Assembly: GCA_949987565.1 (NCBI GenBank)
Contig: OX465115.1
Coordinates: 8,396,566-8,460,565 of the forward strand
Direction of reading: 5' to 3'
Origin: Luidia sarsii
Lineage: Eukaryota; Echinodermata; Asteroidea; Paxillosida; Luidiidae
DNA length: 64,000 nucleotides
Of this stretch, positions 22,101 through 29,679 are shown piece by piece. How positions within the stretch are numbered: the first letter of the stretch is position 1; each line of letters opens with the position of its first letter. The translations under genes and the position numbers were made by a program. A model generated the notes under the pieces. The model was not told where the DNA came from. It saw only the letters and a list, made by a program, of their open reading frames with translations, and did no database searches.

Positions 22101-24199
22101 AAGTTCTTGACCAGTGGTGCCTATGTGGTACGATCTATCAGATATTCACGCCAGGAACAGCGACCACACTCTTATTAGAATTATTTTAACGAGAATTTGG
22201 AGAGCACGATTTTGTTATGTAGTGTCTGTCATAACGCCCTCAATGACAAAAAAAATACAGAAATCATTCGAAACAGCCGGGTGATAAAAATAAACATTAT
22301 TTGAAACAGCCGTGTGCGCCCAATATGGGCGTGCCCTGTGTGTGCGCCCCTTGTGCGCGCCACTCAACTATATACGGTACAAAATCTAGTCAGATTGTTC
22401 CTCTAACAGATTGTTCCTCAGCGGAACACTCTCCTCGACGCAAAAACATTATGTTATATCTGTGATACATGTAGATTGCCTCGTATAACTTTTATAAGTT
22501 TTATGCATCAACGTGATTTTGTAATTGAATATTTTGAAAACAAATATTTTTCTTTTCATGCACTTGAATAATATTACTACCTTTTTGTTTGTTTGTTTGT
22601 TTGTTTAATTGCTTTTTCTTTCAGGTGAATGGCAGAAAGAAAATCAAAATGAGCAACAATGCAGAAAGCATCCGGCGAAGCTCAAGACACAGGAAAGTCA
22701 GAGGGGAAAAGGAGCTAATTGTGTCATCCACAAATACGTTGAAGGAACTGAAAATCAAGGTGAGTTGTACCATTTTGTGATGGGTTATGGTAGCATTTGG
22801 CTGCCATCAATAAGTGATGCGAATCATTTCAAATCATAAGCATTTTAGTTCTGTGACATGTTCACCCATGAATATGTGCCAATACCATCTTATATGTGGG
22901 GATGTTATAACGGATATTGTAATATATTTTTATTCATATTTGTTGATGGCCAGGCAGGATTGATGAGTATCAACAAAACAAAAAATCAAGATTACAATTA
23001 GATTGGCCAACATTAGTTCTTTGATATGAATAGGCCCTTCTCATATACAGAATGTTCACATCATGGTTCAACCGCTGGCTGTTAGACTGATGATAAAGAT
23101 TTTGTTTCATACCTGGCTATGGTACATGTATATACCCTTTAGGAAAGTTAGCACACATCAACGTATATGTACTTCATATACTTCATCGAGAAGGCAATAT
23201 GCCTTTGTCTTATTTTTTCTGACCCCATCTAGGTGATGCATGCTTTTTCAGTTGCTCCAATTGATCAGACACTTTCACTTGATGGTCAGCAGCTCCATGA
23301 TAATGATTCTACTCTGTCCAGTTTGGGTATAGAGCCAGGATGCATTCTAACACTAATCATTGATATGCCCCAAGGGGAAGACTTCCTGGCAATGGATGAA
23401 ATTTATCGAGGTGAGAATAATATCCTCACTTCATCAACCTTGACTTTATTATTGACTATGCATTTGATAAAATCATGCTCTAGTGTTTGCTTCAAAAATT
23501 TATTTTCTGTGTAAATTATATTACATGATAATGTAATCCTTGTTTTTGTTGGTTTATTTCAGCATCCAACATACCAGAAGCTGGCTTTAAAGGTAAATTA
23601 AAAGTTAATGATCGATTAAACCCATTATCTGTTTCCATATCTACATTTCCACAATTACGCTGGTCAATGATACAACAGTGTTGGGAATAAAGTAATATGG
23701 CAATCTGCTATCCCTTTGTAAATAATACCTTCATTTGGCTAGTCACTGCTTAACCACTTTATGTCAGGTCGTTTGAATTTGGACCGCCGCTGGTCTTGCT
23801 GTGGGCAAGGCTCTTCAAATACAGACTCCACTTTTGTCTGAATTTTAAAAAAAGACTTTTTTCAGCCTACCACAAAGCAATGTAGCATGACAAACACCTT
23901 CTTTTTTGCACAAGTTGCCACATTAATTGCCAGATTAGCGGCAACAATTGCGCTATTGTGAAACCTTTTTTGTGGATGATCAAGGGATAGCGCGCAAGCA
24001 TGGAAAACGTGTTAGCGTGTCCCACAGCCCAACAGTTGTCAAACAGTAGAAATCCGTGATCGTGGGCACTGGAAAGTCCTGGCCATGACATGAATTTACT
24101 TGCAGTGACAACATATGCCATGGATAGTGATGGTCTAAGTAATCATTTGTCTTTGATTCACTCCTTAAAGGAACTGGCCTGATAGGAGGTGGTACTTGA
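1038..24199 (+). CDS. USP48: USP48 ubiquitin-specific protease, 3' part (19 exons)
   Basis: Cysteine protease that removes ubiquitin; family members are mainly nuclear. Exons: 1038-1146, 1327-1460, 2126-2208, 3373-3549, 4683-4778, 5106-5321, 5564-5727, 12250-12413, 12652-12767, 13591-13656, 13802-13926, 14502-14618, 14888-15054, 15211-15341, 16420-16604, 22625-22759, 23233-23410, 23563-23592, 24171-24199. All introns are GT-AG and phases agree, giving 806 residues then TGA. Order in this fragment: zinc pairs CNNC (about 2-5) and CDVC (about 49-52), the LLRFIFDR strand, the His box [13 protein letters not shown]-like blocks at roughly 200-325, 381-483 and 523-621, a basic stretch [13 protein letters not shown], a ubiquitin-like domain from about 728, and the tail [12 protein letters not shown]. 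Order and tail match vertebrate USP48. The N-terminus and catalytic Cys box lie left of the window. No frameshift or stop was seen, so the gene looks functional. Identification is from recalled family sequence, not a search. Confidence 0.95.
1327..1460 (+). CDS. USP48: USP48 exon: second zinc pair and core strand
   Basis: Between taatag and gtaaat. Encodes [17 protein letters not shown] and then [16 protein letters not shown]. The CxxC completes the zinc site opened in the previous exon. Ends two bases into an Arg codon. Confidence 0.92.
2126..2208 (+). CDS. USP48: USP48 exon: QTGTKKKL to PYLPHS
   Basis: Between ctcag and gtatgg. Completes the split Arg codon, then encodes [20 protein letters not shown], the stretch between the core strand and the His box. 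The exon end overlaps antisense reading frames that are only shadows. Confidence 0.9.
2490..2800. repeat. Inverted pair of tRNA-derived SINE copies
   Basis: The + copy has a tRNA-like head at 2652-2723 with box A-like tagctcagatgg, box B-like gggttcaagtcc, a GCTC/GAGC D-stem and a CGGG/CCCG T-stem. A tail follows (gtcaaagttttctttgcc, then cccagtcagtttttc). Just left, 2512-2545 carries the complement of the tail start (agaaaactttgacgggac), so a second partial copy lies head to head. Tail copies recur at 14228-14300 (minus) and 15551-15602 (+). Confidence 0.75.
3373..3549 (+). CDS. USP48: USP48 exon: catalytic His box
   Basis: Between tgtcag and gtatag. Encodes [20 protein letters not shown] and then [19 protein letters not shown]. 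The His of YSGHY is the catalytic histidine of USP proteases, and FNDE is the conserved segment that follows it. Confidence 0.95.
3700..4290. repeat. Dispersed repeat, family shared with 15.7 and 23.9 kb
   Basis: Shares ordered blocks (attgccagattagcgg-like, tggcatgtcccacagccc, a caatgggcccctt-like block) with 15720-16145 and 23868-24060. All three copies are in USP48 introns. No coding sense and no clear termini were seen. Confidence 0.55.
4683..4778 (+). CDS. USP48: USP48 exon: end of catalytic core
   Basis: Between gtgatag and gtaatt. Encodes a basic segment and then [22 protein letters not shown] is the closing strand of the USP fold. Confidence 0.92.
5106..5321 (+). CDS. USP48: USP48 exon: start of first DUSP-like region
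   Basis: Between ttcag and gtaaag. Encodes [19 protein letters not shown] and then [13 protein letters not shown]. This matches the linker after the protease domain in USP48 (FEEW, KAKH). Confidence 0.92.
5564..5727 (+). CDS. USP48: USP48 exon: first DUSP module
   Basis: Between ttgaag and gtaagt. Encodes [18 protein letters not shown] and [19 protein letters not shown]. The W-x2-W spacing and CxHG-like motif are typical of DUSP modules. It is followed by the 6.5-kb intron filled with mobile DNA. Confidence 0.92.
5820..6250. repeat. Partial SINE copies, second family
   Basis: Two copies of a segment reading caggcaatcaggcaaagcac and gtgtttaattayacrtcaa (5823 and 6142). The second follows a tRNA box B-like ggtttgaatcccgcc (about 6109) and gctgcctg. 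It belongs to the same family as the inverted pair at 13.04-13.43 kb. Confidence 0.6.
7554..8610 (+). pseudogene. Reverse transcriptase-RNase H remnant (DIRS/Ngaro-like)
   Basis: Frame 7554-7970 reads [39 protein letters not shown] and [18 protein letters not shown]. This is the RT type of tyrosine-recombinase retroelements. Motif A normally has Asp before IKSAF; here AAT (7818-7820) gives Asn. After frameshifts, YGDDF (motif C, near 8000) and [15 protein letters not shown] (near 8100) follow. RNase H-like [13 protein letters not shown] and [11 protein letters not shown] lie at 8350-8440. A 16-base G run (8154-8169) interrupts the frame. Inactive. Confidence 0.7.
10211..11244. mobile_element. 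1.03-kb non-autonomous DNA transposon, copy 1
   Basis: Ends read tatcctccaataaccggttt and, reversed, tatcgtgggaacccccgttt; both continue ttttcgacg, giving imperfect inverted ends of about 30 bp. A near-identical copy in opposite orientation lies at 59897-60944. No transposase; short frames are not conserved between copies. The superfamily is not assigned. Confidence 0.75.
11266..11515. repeat. 75-bp tandem repeat, about 3.3 copies
   Basis: Unit begins gctcagttgggg at 11266, 11341, 11416 and 11491, exactly 75 bases apart. Because 75 is a multiple of three, it gives an open frame of 25-residue repeats ([20 protein letters not shown]). I take this frame as incidental. Confidence 0.9.
11773..12183. 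mobile_element. 411-bp MITE with inverted ends
   Basis: Starts ctagggccattcccactaca and ends in its near complement (tgtagtggaaatggccctag). The interior contains several inverted copies of tcgcgatt and gtgtccacac. No coding sequence. Target duplication unclear. It sits 66 bases upstream of a USP48 exon. Confidence 0.75.
12250..12413 (+). CDS. USP48: USP48 exon after the 6.5-kb intron
   Basis: Between atttcag and gtgagt. Encodes [20 protein letters not shown] and [15 protein letters not shown]. The YGGGPRL segment is characteristic of USP48. Confidence 0.92.
12652..12767 (+). CDS. USP48: USP48 exon: start of second DUSP module
   Basis: Between gaatag and gtaata. Encodes [20 protein letters not shown]; the W-x8-W pattern (YWV...RNW) opens the second DUSP module. 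Confidence 0.9.
13030..13435. repeat. Head-to-head pair of tRNA-derived SINEs
   Basis: A minus-strand head at about 13050-13145 and a + strand head at 13325-13415 share tRNA-like boxes (tggtcaagtggttaagatg; gagttcgaatccc) and the gctgcc end. Their tails (gaatataattcag / attatattctctttgacgc) meet in the middle near 13190-13265, so the transcript could fold on itself. Confidence 0.75.
13591..13656 (+). CDS. USP48: USP48 short exon: NNELLCPH
   Basis: Between cccacag and gtaagt; 66 bases. An acidic linker and then NNELLCPH, the CPH motif of DUSP2. The phases match both neighbours. Confidence 0.88.
13802..13926 (+). CDS. USP48: USP48 exon: second DUSP module, C-terminal half
   Basis: Between gtgcag and gtaact. 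Encodes [19 protein letters not shown] and EICQTCQ, matching the W-x2-L-x2-YFP-x2-PEF signature of USP48. Confidence 0.92.
14225..14385 (-). repeat. SINE copy, minus strand
   Basis: Complement of the SINE at 2652-2760: tail aaaactgacggggaac, then ttgacaaagaaaactttgac, then a box B complement around 14310 and a box A complement (tgagctatccagctctta) at 14345. Lies in a USP48 intron. Confidence 0.7.
14502..14618 (+). CDS. USP48: USP48 exon: helical linker
   Basis: Between ttgcag and gttagt. Encodes 39 residues including [20 protein letters not shown], the charged helical linker between DUSP2 and DUSP3. A minus-strand SINE lies just upstream in the intron. Confidence 0.9.
14888..15054 (+). CDS. 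USP48: USP48 exon: third DUSP module, N-terminal half
   Basis: Between gtcgcag and gtaagt. Encodes [19 protein letters not shown] and [23 protein letters not shown] is the DUSP3 start, and LLCQH stands where vertebrates have LLCPH. Confidence 0.92.
15211..15341 (+). CDS. USP48: USP48 exon: third DUSP module, C-terminal half
   Basis: Between ttctag and gtgagt. Encodes [20 protein letters not shown], matching the WP-x-EW segment of DUSP3. Confidence 0.92.
15720..16145. repeat. Dispersed repeat, second copy of the 3.7-kb family
   Basis: Shares gccagattagtggacaatcg, ctgccacagaa, ttggcatgtt and the caatgggccccttctcaggc block with 3700-4290. Intronic and non-coding. Confidence 0.55.
16420..16604 (+). 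CDS. USP48: USP48 exon: [11 protein letters not shown] and linker
   Basis: Between ttcaag and gtaata. Encodes [20 protein letters not shown] and a polar linker ending RDPDFFQ. The next intron (6.0 kb) contains a whole LINE. Confidence 0.9.
16805..16960. repeat. Left arm of a long-range inverted repeat
   Basis: About 125 bases (from tgcatgaaaagaaaaagatg through gaggcaatctacatgtatc) are matched in reverse complement at 22445-22560. The arms flank the LINE at 17.6-22.1 kb. Confidence 0.8.
18249..20888 (-). pseudogene. LINE ORF2: endonuclease-reverse transcriptase, frameshifted
   Basis: A 712-residue open stretch (20888-18750). Endonuclease marks: [32 protein letters not shown] marks: [44 protein letters not shown] one-base loss near 18840 shifts the frame; VNDL and FADDTTIV then read in another frame. 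Further shifts occur before the C-terminal [10 protein letters not shown] (about 18630) and [20 protein letters not shown] (about 18420). Not a host gene. Confidence 0.88.
21112..22101 (-). pseudogene. LINE ORF1 protein (coiled coil + RRM-like), one internal stop
   Basis: RNA-binding chaperone-like ORF1 of a LINE. The N-terminal 188 codons include a heptad-rich stretch (about 130-188). An in-frame TAG (21537-21535) follows DDLEQ, and the same frame continues [61 protein letters not shown]. This matches the transposase_22-type ORF1 of L1-like elements, where the stop position is usually Tyr (TAY), so a single base change explains it. Total about 329 codons without the stop. Confidence 0.8.
22425..22565. 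repeat. Right arm of a long-range inverted repeat
   Basis: Reverse complement of 16805-16960. The gcgtcgaggaga block near 16757 is also matched, at 22431-22443. It may be an independent SINE-like copy in opposite orientation. Confidence 0.75.
22625..22759 (+). CDS. USP48: USP48 exon: basic segment before Ubl
   Basis: Between tttcag and gtgagt. Encodes [16 protein letters not shown] and NTLKELKIK. The basic run is a plausible nuclear localisation signal (inference). LKELKIK begins the ubiquitin-like domain. Confidence 0.92.
23233..23410 (+). CDS. USP48: USP48 exon: C-terminal ubiquitin-like domain
   Basis: Between atctag and gtgaga. Encodes [20 protein letters not shown] and [17 protein letters not shown], a beta-grasp ubiquitin-like fold as in vertebrate USP48. 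Confidence 0.95.
23563..23592 (+). CDS. USP48: USP48 micro-exon, 30 bases
   Basis: Between atttcag and gtaaat. Encodes [10 protein letters not shown], matching the EEGFKGTG region near the USP48 C-terminus. Its phases (2, then 1) fit both neighbours. Confidence 0.88.
23868..24060. repeat. Dispersed repeat, third copy of the 3.7-kb family
   Basis: Shares accacaaagcaatgtagcat, attgccagattagcggcaac and gtgtcccacagcccaac with the copies at 3.7 and 15.7 kb. Lies in the last USP48 intron. Confidence 0.5.
24171..24199 (+). CDS. USP48: USP48 terminal coding exon and stop
   Basis: After ctccttaaag the exon reads GTGLIGGGT and then TGA at 24197-24199, like the vertebrate GTGLLGH end. A repeat copy (23868-24060) lies just upstream in the last intron. 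Confidence 0.88.
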
Positions 24200-24560
24200 A
24201 TGAGTGAAGCATCAAATGTCAATCCTCTGTGTTGGTAGGTTATGGGACTGTACACGAAGTGACACCTCGCAGAATTGATGTGCTAGTACAATGTAGGTCA
24301 AGATACTGTTATCTACTTCACAGTGGTTTTGAAAAGTTTACACAGGATTTTACTCTGAAACAAGTGGTTAATCACATCCATCAGCAAGAAAGTTATGTTG
24401 TATTGTGCTTAGGTACAGGGATAAGTGTTGATGACTCATGAGTGGATTGGTTAGCCTGGAATGTCTACATAAATCCTGTACTAGAATGTACAACAAATAT
24501 ACTACAGCATGAATTTATCAATCAAACATCTTAACATACAGTGCTAGATATAACTAGAAA
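24200..24560 (+). other. Probable USP48 3' untranslated region
   Basis: Unique-looking AT-rich sequence after the USP48 stop. I see no AATAAA before 24560, so the polyadenylation site is not located. It may use a variant signal. Confidence 0.5.
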
Positions 24561-24647
24561 CATACGTGTGTTGTAACAGAACGTGTAGCTTTTCCGTTTC
24601 TTTTTTTACGAAGAAAGACCAACTTGAAAATCTGAAAACCAGTCGCA

Positions 24648-25368
24648 CACTATGGTGGCGCAGAAGGGACATCGCAAATCGCAAATATCTGCAAAGATAT
24701 TTGCAATTCACAAATTTTGTTGCAAATATGTGCGCACATATGTGCAAATCGCAAATTTTGTCGCAAATATGTGCGCATATATTTGCGACAAAATCTGCAA
24801 ATTGCACATTTTGTGGCAAATATGTGCGCAAATATTTGCGACAAAATCTGCAATTCGCAGATTTTGTCGCAATTTTTTTTTCAAAGAAGCTAGGAGGCCC
24901 AAACCAGTAGTGCCGTATAGTGTCGCATGACTCGCTGTGCGGTGCCTTGGTCAAAGGTCGCGTAGTGCGATAGCATAACGTTTTATGGGCCTGACACTGT
25001 GACTATAATAACGAGTCTCACGGTGTCAGGGAACATTCACAGCCCTGTTCTCACAGCCCTGTTCTTCAATCTCCGTAAATTATACCTTTCCATTCGTTTA
25101 CAAAGTAAGAAAACTTCAAAAATCCGTTCGTGACTGTCAACAATAGTCACCACTATTTTTTCGACAAGTCCCATCGTTGCGCCGGGTCTAACACTGTGTG
25201 TAGTAACCAGCCGCGGTTTCTTCTTTTGCGCACATATTTGCGACAAAATGTGCAATTCGCAGATTTTGTCGCAAACATATGAGCACATATTTGCGACAAA
25301 ATTTGCGATTTGCAAATATGTGCGCAAAAATTTGTGATTTGCGATGTCCCTTCTGCGCCACCATAGCA
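24648..25368. mobile_element. Foldback element with GCAAAT/TTTTGTCGCAA subrepeats
   Basis: Arms 24648-24690 (tatggtggcgcagaaggg, then acatcgcaaat) and 25329-25368 are near-perfect complements. The interior next to both arms is built from short motifs (tttgcgacaaaat, caaatatgtgcgca) that are themselves near-palindromic, so several hairpins are possible. Open frames here are by-products of the repeats. No transposase. Confidence 0.75.
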
Positions 25369-25382
25369 CACACATAATTACC

Positions 25383-25520
25383 ACAGCACTTCCGGTTTCG
25401 ACCGGAAGGAAGGGTCACATGACATAATGCAGGTCATCAAACCTTAGTCCCTGAAAATCTTTTCACATGCTAGCAACAAGGGAGTTAACCAGTGATTTAT
25501 TATCAGGTTTTATATTATCT
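25383..25520. repeat. Dispersed repeat, also at 28.26-28.40 kb
   Basis: Begins acttccggtttcgaccggaa and continues through acatgacataatgcaggtca and acaagggagttaac. The same ordered blocks recur in direct orientation at 28262-28400. 25520-26400 holds no gene that I can support. Confidence 0.6.
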
Positions 25521-26569
25521 AAAGATTCAAACTTTAATACCTCATTAATATTCATGAGGTGATGTAATCATCATAATTATGGCAATTTTTGGATACCTAG
25601 ATCCTGTGGGATCTAAGATCGTGGCAGGATTGCACATGCCAGGTTGGTCCTTTAAAGGGGGGTCACGTGACAACTCAAGCACAAACAAACACAAAAAACC
25701 AACTGTTTTACTGTATATTGGGTGTAGGTCCTTTTTCGCATCGTTTCGATTGAGTTCATGAAGGTGGCAACTGTGTTTTGAACCTGTACCATTCATTCCT
25801 ACCCCAAAAGGCACACCCACATCTTGTGCACAAAGTCTATTGGACTAAGTAATGATATTAAACAAATCATAATACTTCAAATCAATGTTTAATCGGTGCC
25901 AATCTGCAGATTTTGAATGTCTAGCACAATAGCTAACTGCTCACCAAATTTTGAGAAGATTGACCAATGGCAAATATGTGCTTTAAAATCACGCATTTTG
26001 ATGACGTAATGATTGCGTAATGACATTTTGGCCCCAGAGGGTGTTTCTAAACCATATCCCCAATAGATATCAAAAAAAATGAAACAAATCTCACTCGGTT
26101 GGTCAAATGTGCTCAATTGAATGTGAAAATCTGAAAAGTTTATGACCTCATAAATATCCATGAGATAGGGTCACGATCAACTAAGATATAGTGCAAAGTT
26201 GAAACCAAACGAACTTCTACTTTTGCTAATAATGGAGTTTGAAATTTGCCCCTTTAAAGCGCTGTAACATGACATGTGATGACGTTTTTAAGACAACTAT
26301 GCACTAGGTCAGCATGGGCTCTATGCATTTGCAAAGTTTGAAAAAAAACCAAGTCTGTTCAATGGCCAAAGTGCCTGACAGAAAAAAAACATGTACAAAG
26401 TCTATGGGAATTTTTCCGACAAGAAAAAGAAGAAGACGACAAGAAATCTACGTCTGTTGTCACAGATCATAGAGCTTTTCCTTTTTTTTTCTTCTGGGGA
26501 ACAACCGACTCGACGAAATCGGAAAACCAGAAGAACTACCCTTGTACACATTACTGTGTACAACGTACT

Positions 26570-27330
26570 GACTGACAACTGCACATTACCCAGCCACAAC
26601 CTTATCAGAACTTGACATAAACATCATGTCCTCTGTCTCCCCTCCTTTCTACTACTCCCTACCCTTTGTTCTAACCCTCTCCCCTCTCCACCCACTCGCT
26701 GTCGCTGCCCCCATTATCTAAAGCCTCTCTCCCCCTTTCAATCTCCCTCCCCTTTCTCCCCTCTCTCTCTCCCCTCTCCCCTTTCTCCCCTCTCTCCTCC
26801 TCTCTCTCCCTCTCTCCTCCTATCTTCCCTTCTCTCCCCCTCTCTCCCCCTCTCTCCCCCTCTCTCCCCCTCTCTCTCTCTTGTCTTGGTTCCTGTGTGC
26901 CGACTGACGACTGCACAGTAACCTAGCCCAAGGCTTATCAAGACATCGTGTCCGTCTCCCCTCGTCCCACACTCCCTACCCCTTGTTCTAACCGCAATGT
27001 TCTAACCCACCCCTCTCCCACTGCATGCACCCCCTCAACCTCAACCCCCTTAGGCCCTTCTTCCTCCATGGTTAGAGCGTGGAGGTTAGAGCAACTGACC
27101 AAGGTGATCAAATCTAGTCATACAGTACACACATGTTTGAATAAATAAGGACGGACCCCACTTTGATTCCCCTCTGTCTCCCCTCTCTGTCTTCCCCCCT
27201 CTCTCTCTACCCCCTCTCTCTTTCCCTCTCTTTCCCTCTCTTTCCCTCTCTCCCCGGGTCCCCCTCTCCCTCTACCTCTCTCTCCCCTCTCTCTCCCCCT
27301 CTCTCCCTATCCCTCTCCCTGTTTTGTGCC
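26570..27330. repeat. Polypyrimidine tract with a repeated flank
   Basis: C+T-rich DNA, dominated by tctctccccctctctcc at 26740-26880 and again at 27170-27320. A segment reading gactgac(g/a)actgcaca, then aaccttatca/aggcttatca and tgtctcccct, occurs at about 26570 and 26900, so the region looks like a duplicated microsatellite block. Mirror-symmetric pyrimidine tracts can form triplex DNA in vitro (family knowledge). Confidence 0.85.
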
Positions 27331-27472
27331 ACAAGATAAAGTTAAAACCTCATCAGCACGTCCTGACAACATTTTTTACTGCCCTGCTCTCCGCGACCAC
27401 CTCACTCCCCTCTCTACATCTCTCCCGCTCCATCCCCTTCTCTCCCTCTCCCCCAAACTCCCCGCTCTCCTC

Positions 27473-27645
27473 GCTCTGCCTCAGCCCTCTCTTGGCTCTG
27501 CCTCCACCCTCTCTCAGCTCTGCCTCCACCCTCTCTCAGCTCTGCCTCCGCCCTCTCTCGGCTCTGCTTCTGCCCTCTCTCGGCTCTGCCTCTGCCCTCT
27601 CTCGGCTCTGCCTCCGCCCTCTCTCGGCTCTGCCAGCCTAGAAAA
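27473..27645. repeat. 22-bp minisatellite, about 7 copies
   Basis: Unit gctctgcctccaccctctctcg-type; gctctg recurs at 27495, 27517, 27539, 27561, 27583, 27605 and 27627, exactly 22 bases apart, with point variants. Open frames on both strands follow from the repeat. Confidence 0.9.
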
Positions 27646-27839
27646 CACTGCGCACCTGCTGTATACTGCTTGTATAGTAGAAGGGCATGTACCCGAACAC
27701 CCCTCTCCGACCCACTCCGAGGCAGTGGTACTGTCCAAGACTGCCCCCCCGACCTTGAGACACACACACAGACATCAGACTCATAAACACATATATGGAA
27801 ATAGAGGTTAGGAAATTGTTATTGTTCATCACCACAGGC

Positions 27840-29670
27840 GTATTAAAACTACTGGCAGCATATGTAAGGTATCATCGGAAAGGAAAATATTTTATTCTTT
27901 CATGTGGTGAAGAAATTAAATGTAACTTAATTTAAGGAATTTTTATGAATTTTTGAAATAAAATAAGAATTTCATTTCTAATTTCCGTTATGTTTACGTC
28001 ATGTCTTTAACACTTGTCATGTGCTTTGTCCAAGTGAGTGGCAATTTTCCTGCCGAATTTGAAACTATTTCCTCAAACTTTGCCACAGGCATCAAATTAA
28101 ATTACATTTTCCAACATTTTCAACCTGCCGCTAGAGGGCACTCGAGTAGTTGATTAATATGTCATATGTTAATAAATTACAGAAAATGAGTCAACCTTGA
28201 CCTAACAACGTTAACACAAAGTTCATATCTGTCTCCAAATTTGAATACGAGCCTTTACAAGGTCACTTCCTGTTTCGACCGGAAGACGAGGTCAGATGAC
28301 ATCACAAAGGTCATCAATCTGTAGCGCCTGGAAAGACCTCTCACATGTTCAAACAGCACGACAAGGGAGCCAACTGTTGGTTTGTTATGATTTTTTTATG
28401 GTTTTCAAGTTCAAATTTCAAACAGCAGTTAGTGACCGTCTTTTGAACAACAGACTTCAAACTAATTTCAGGCACAAGCATGGGTCATGTACTTTGTGTG
28501 TGTCAAGTTTGGCTGAAGAATCTTCTGTAGTTCTCTAGATTCCGAGGCGAGAAGAATCGGCACAAGAGGAAGAAGACCAAGAAGTAGAAGAAGAAGATGC
28601 AGAAGAAGAAATTGAAAAAAAATCAGAACAAACGGAATGTCTTTTCCGCTACGCTGTAGCGGCGGAAAAGCCAAAGAAGAAGAAGAAATGCAAAAGAAGA
28701 AACAGGAATAAAAAAAATCCGAACAAACGGAATGTCTGGTGGATATACATGTCATCCACTCAACATGAAATTTGTATCTTTAAATTAGTTTCCGTCATCC
28801 AGTGTGGCCATTAACGTAATTTTTAAAAACAAGAAGTGCTTTAATTGCAGACTGGGGATATATTAGCTTTTTTTATTATTAATTCTGTACTTGCTCCTGT
28901 TTATGCTGTGTTTCATTAAATTAATTTTTCGCCTCTATTTACATTCTCCACATAAGAAAGGACAACTACCTGGTACATAGACTATTCAAAGGCTGTACAG
29001 CTACACCTATGCCAAGGATCAAATATGTTAAATTAACTTAATGACATTTTACTAAGGTTAAGCAAAGAACAGAGCAATCTCTTTCTATTTTCTCCACATC
29101 ATTCACATTACCCTTTGCAATACTTAAGACTGGCCAATAAATTAACAGATAATGTAGTGTACCTTTATGACCTACATGTAGTGTGACTTTCTGTGAGGTC
29201 TGTGTTTAAGGTTACCAGTGTCACATTTTTTTCATTATTTTGTGGTTTATACGACAAAGCATTTTTATGAAACAGTAATATTATAATCGACCAAAAATAA
29301 ACACACCATTATCTGAACTGAATGTCTTATGTATTTCCCCTTTGTACTACATTATTTACAAATGCAAACAATTCCACATTGTTTTGATTGACACTTTTAT
29401 AACTCACAACGTTTGTAAAGGTTTCAATTTATAAGAGATATTTAGAAGGTTTTAGGGCATGAAACTGTATATCTAATTTCAAATTCTACCTTCCATTTTC
29501 CCACTTATTTTCATGGTTTGACCAAGATGACAGTGCCTGGTATCACCACAGTTTGCTTAGTTTCACTTTTTACCCATCCCAATTTCTCTGCTGTAATTAT
29601 TAACAATAATTATACATTCAATATCATACCATTTGTGGTGCATGTAAATCATTTCAAACCATATGATCAT
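27840..29670. other. No gene seen; low-complexity and repeat-derived DNA
   Basis: AT-rich sequence with the second copy of the accggaa repeat (28262-28400), a purine-rich gaagaa stretch (28555-28720) and no frame with a recognisable domain. Confidence 0.6.
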
Positions 29671-29679
29671 TGACCTAGC

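Larger units (their letters stand above)
17600..22130 (-). mobile_element. CR1/L2-group LINE, minus strand, decayed
   Basis: Order on the minus strand: ORF1 (22101-21112), endonuclease-RT ORF2 (20888 to about 18249, with frameshifts), and a 3' UTR rich in (TTTG)n ending in a TTGAATGAATGAAT-type microsatellite near 17600, as CR1/L2 elements often do. Inserted antisense in the USP48 intron 16605-22624. Boundaries are approximate and no target duplication is claimed. Confidence 0.85.

Noticed and set aside
26671..26941. Arg/Glu/Gly-rich proteins on the minus strand
   Set aside because: Translation of a polypurine strand; low complexity, no start or splice support.
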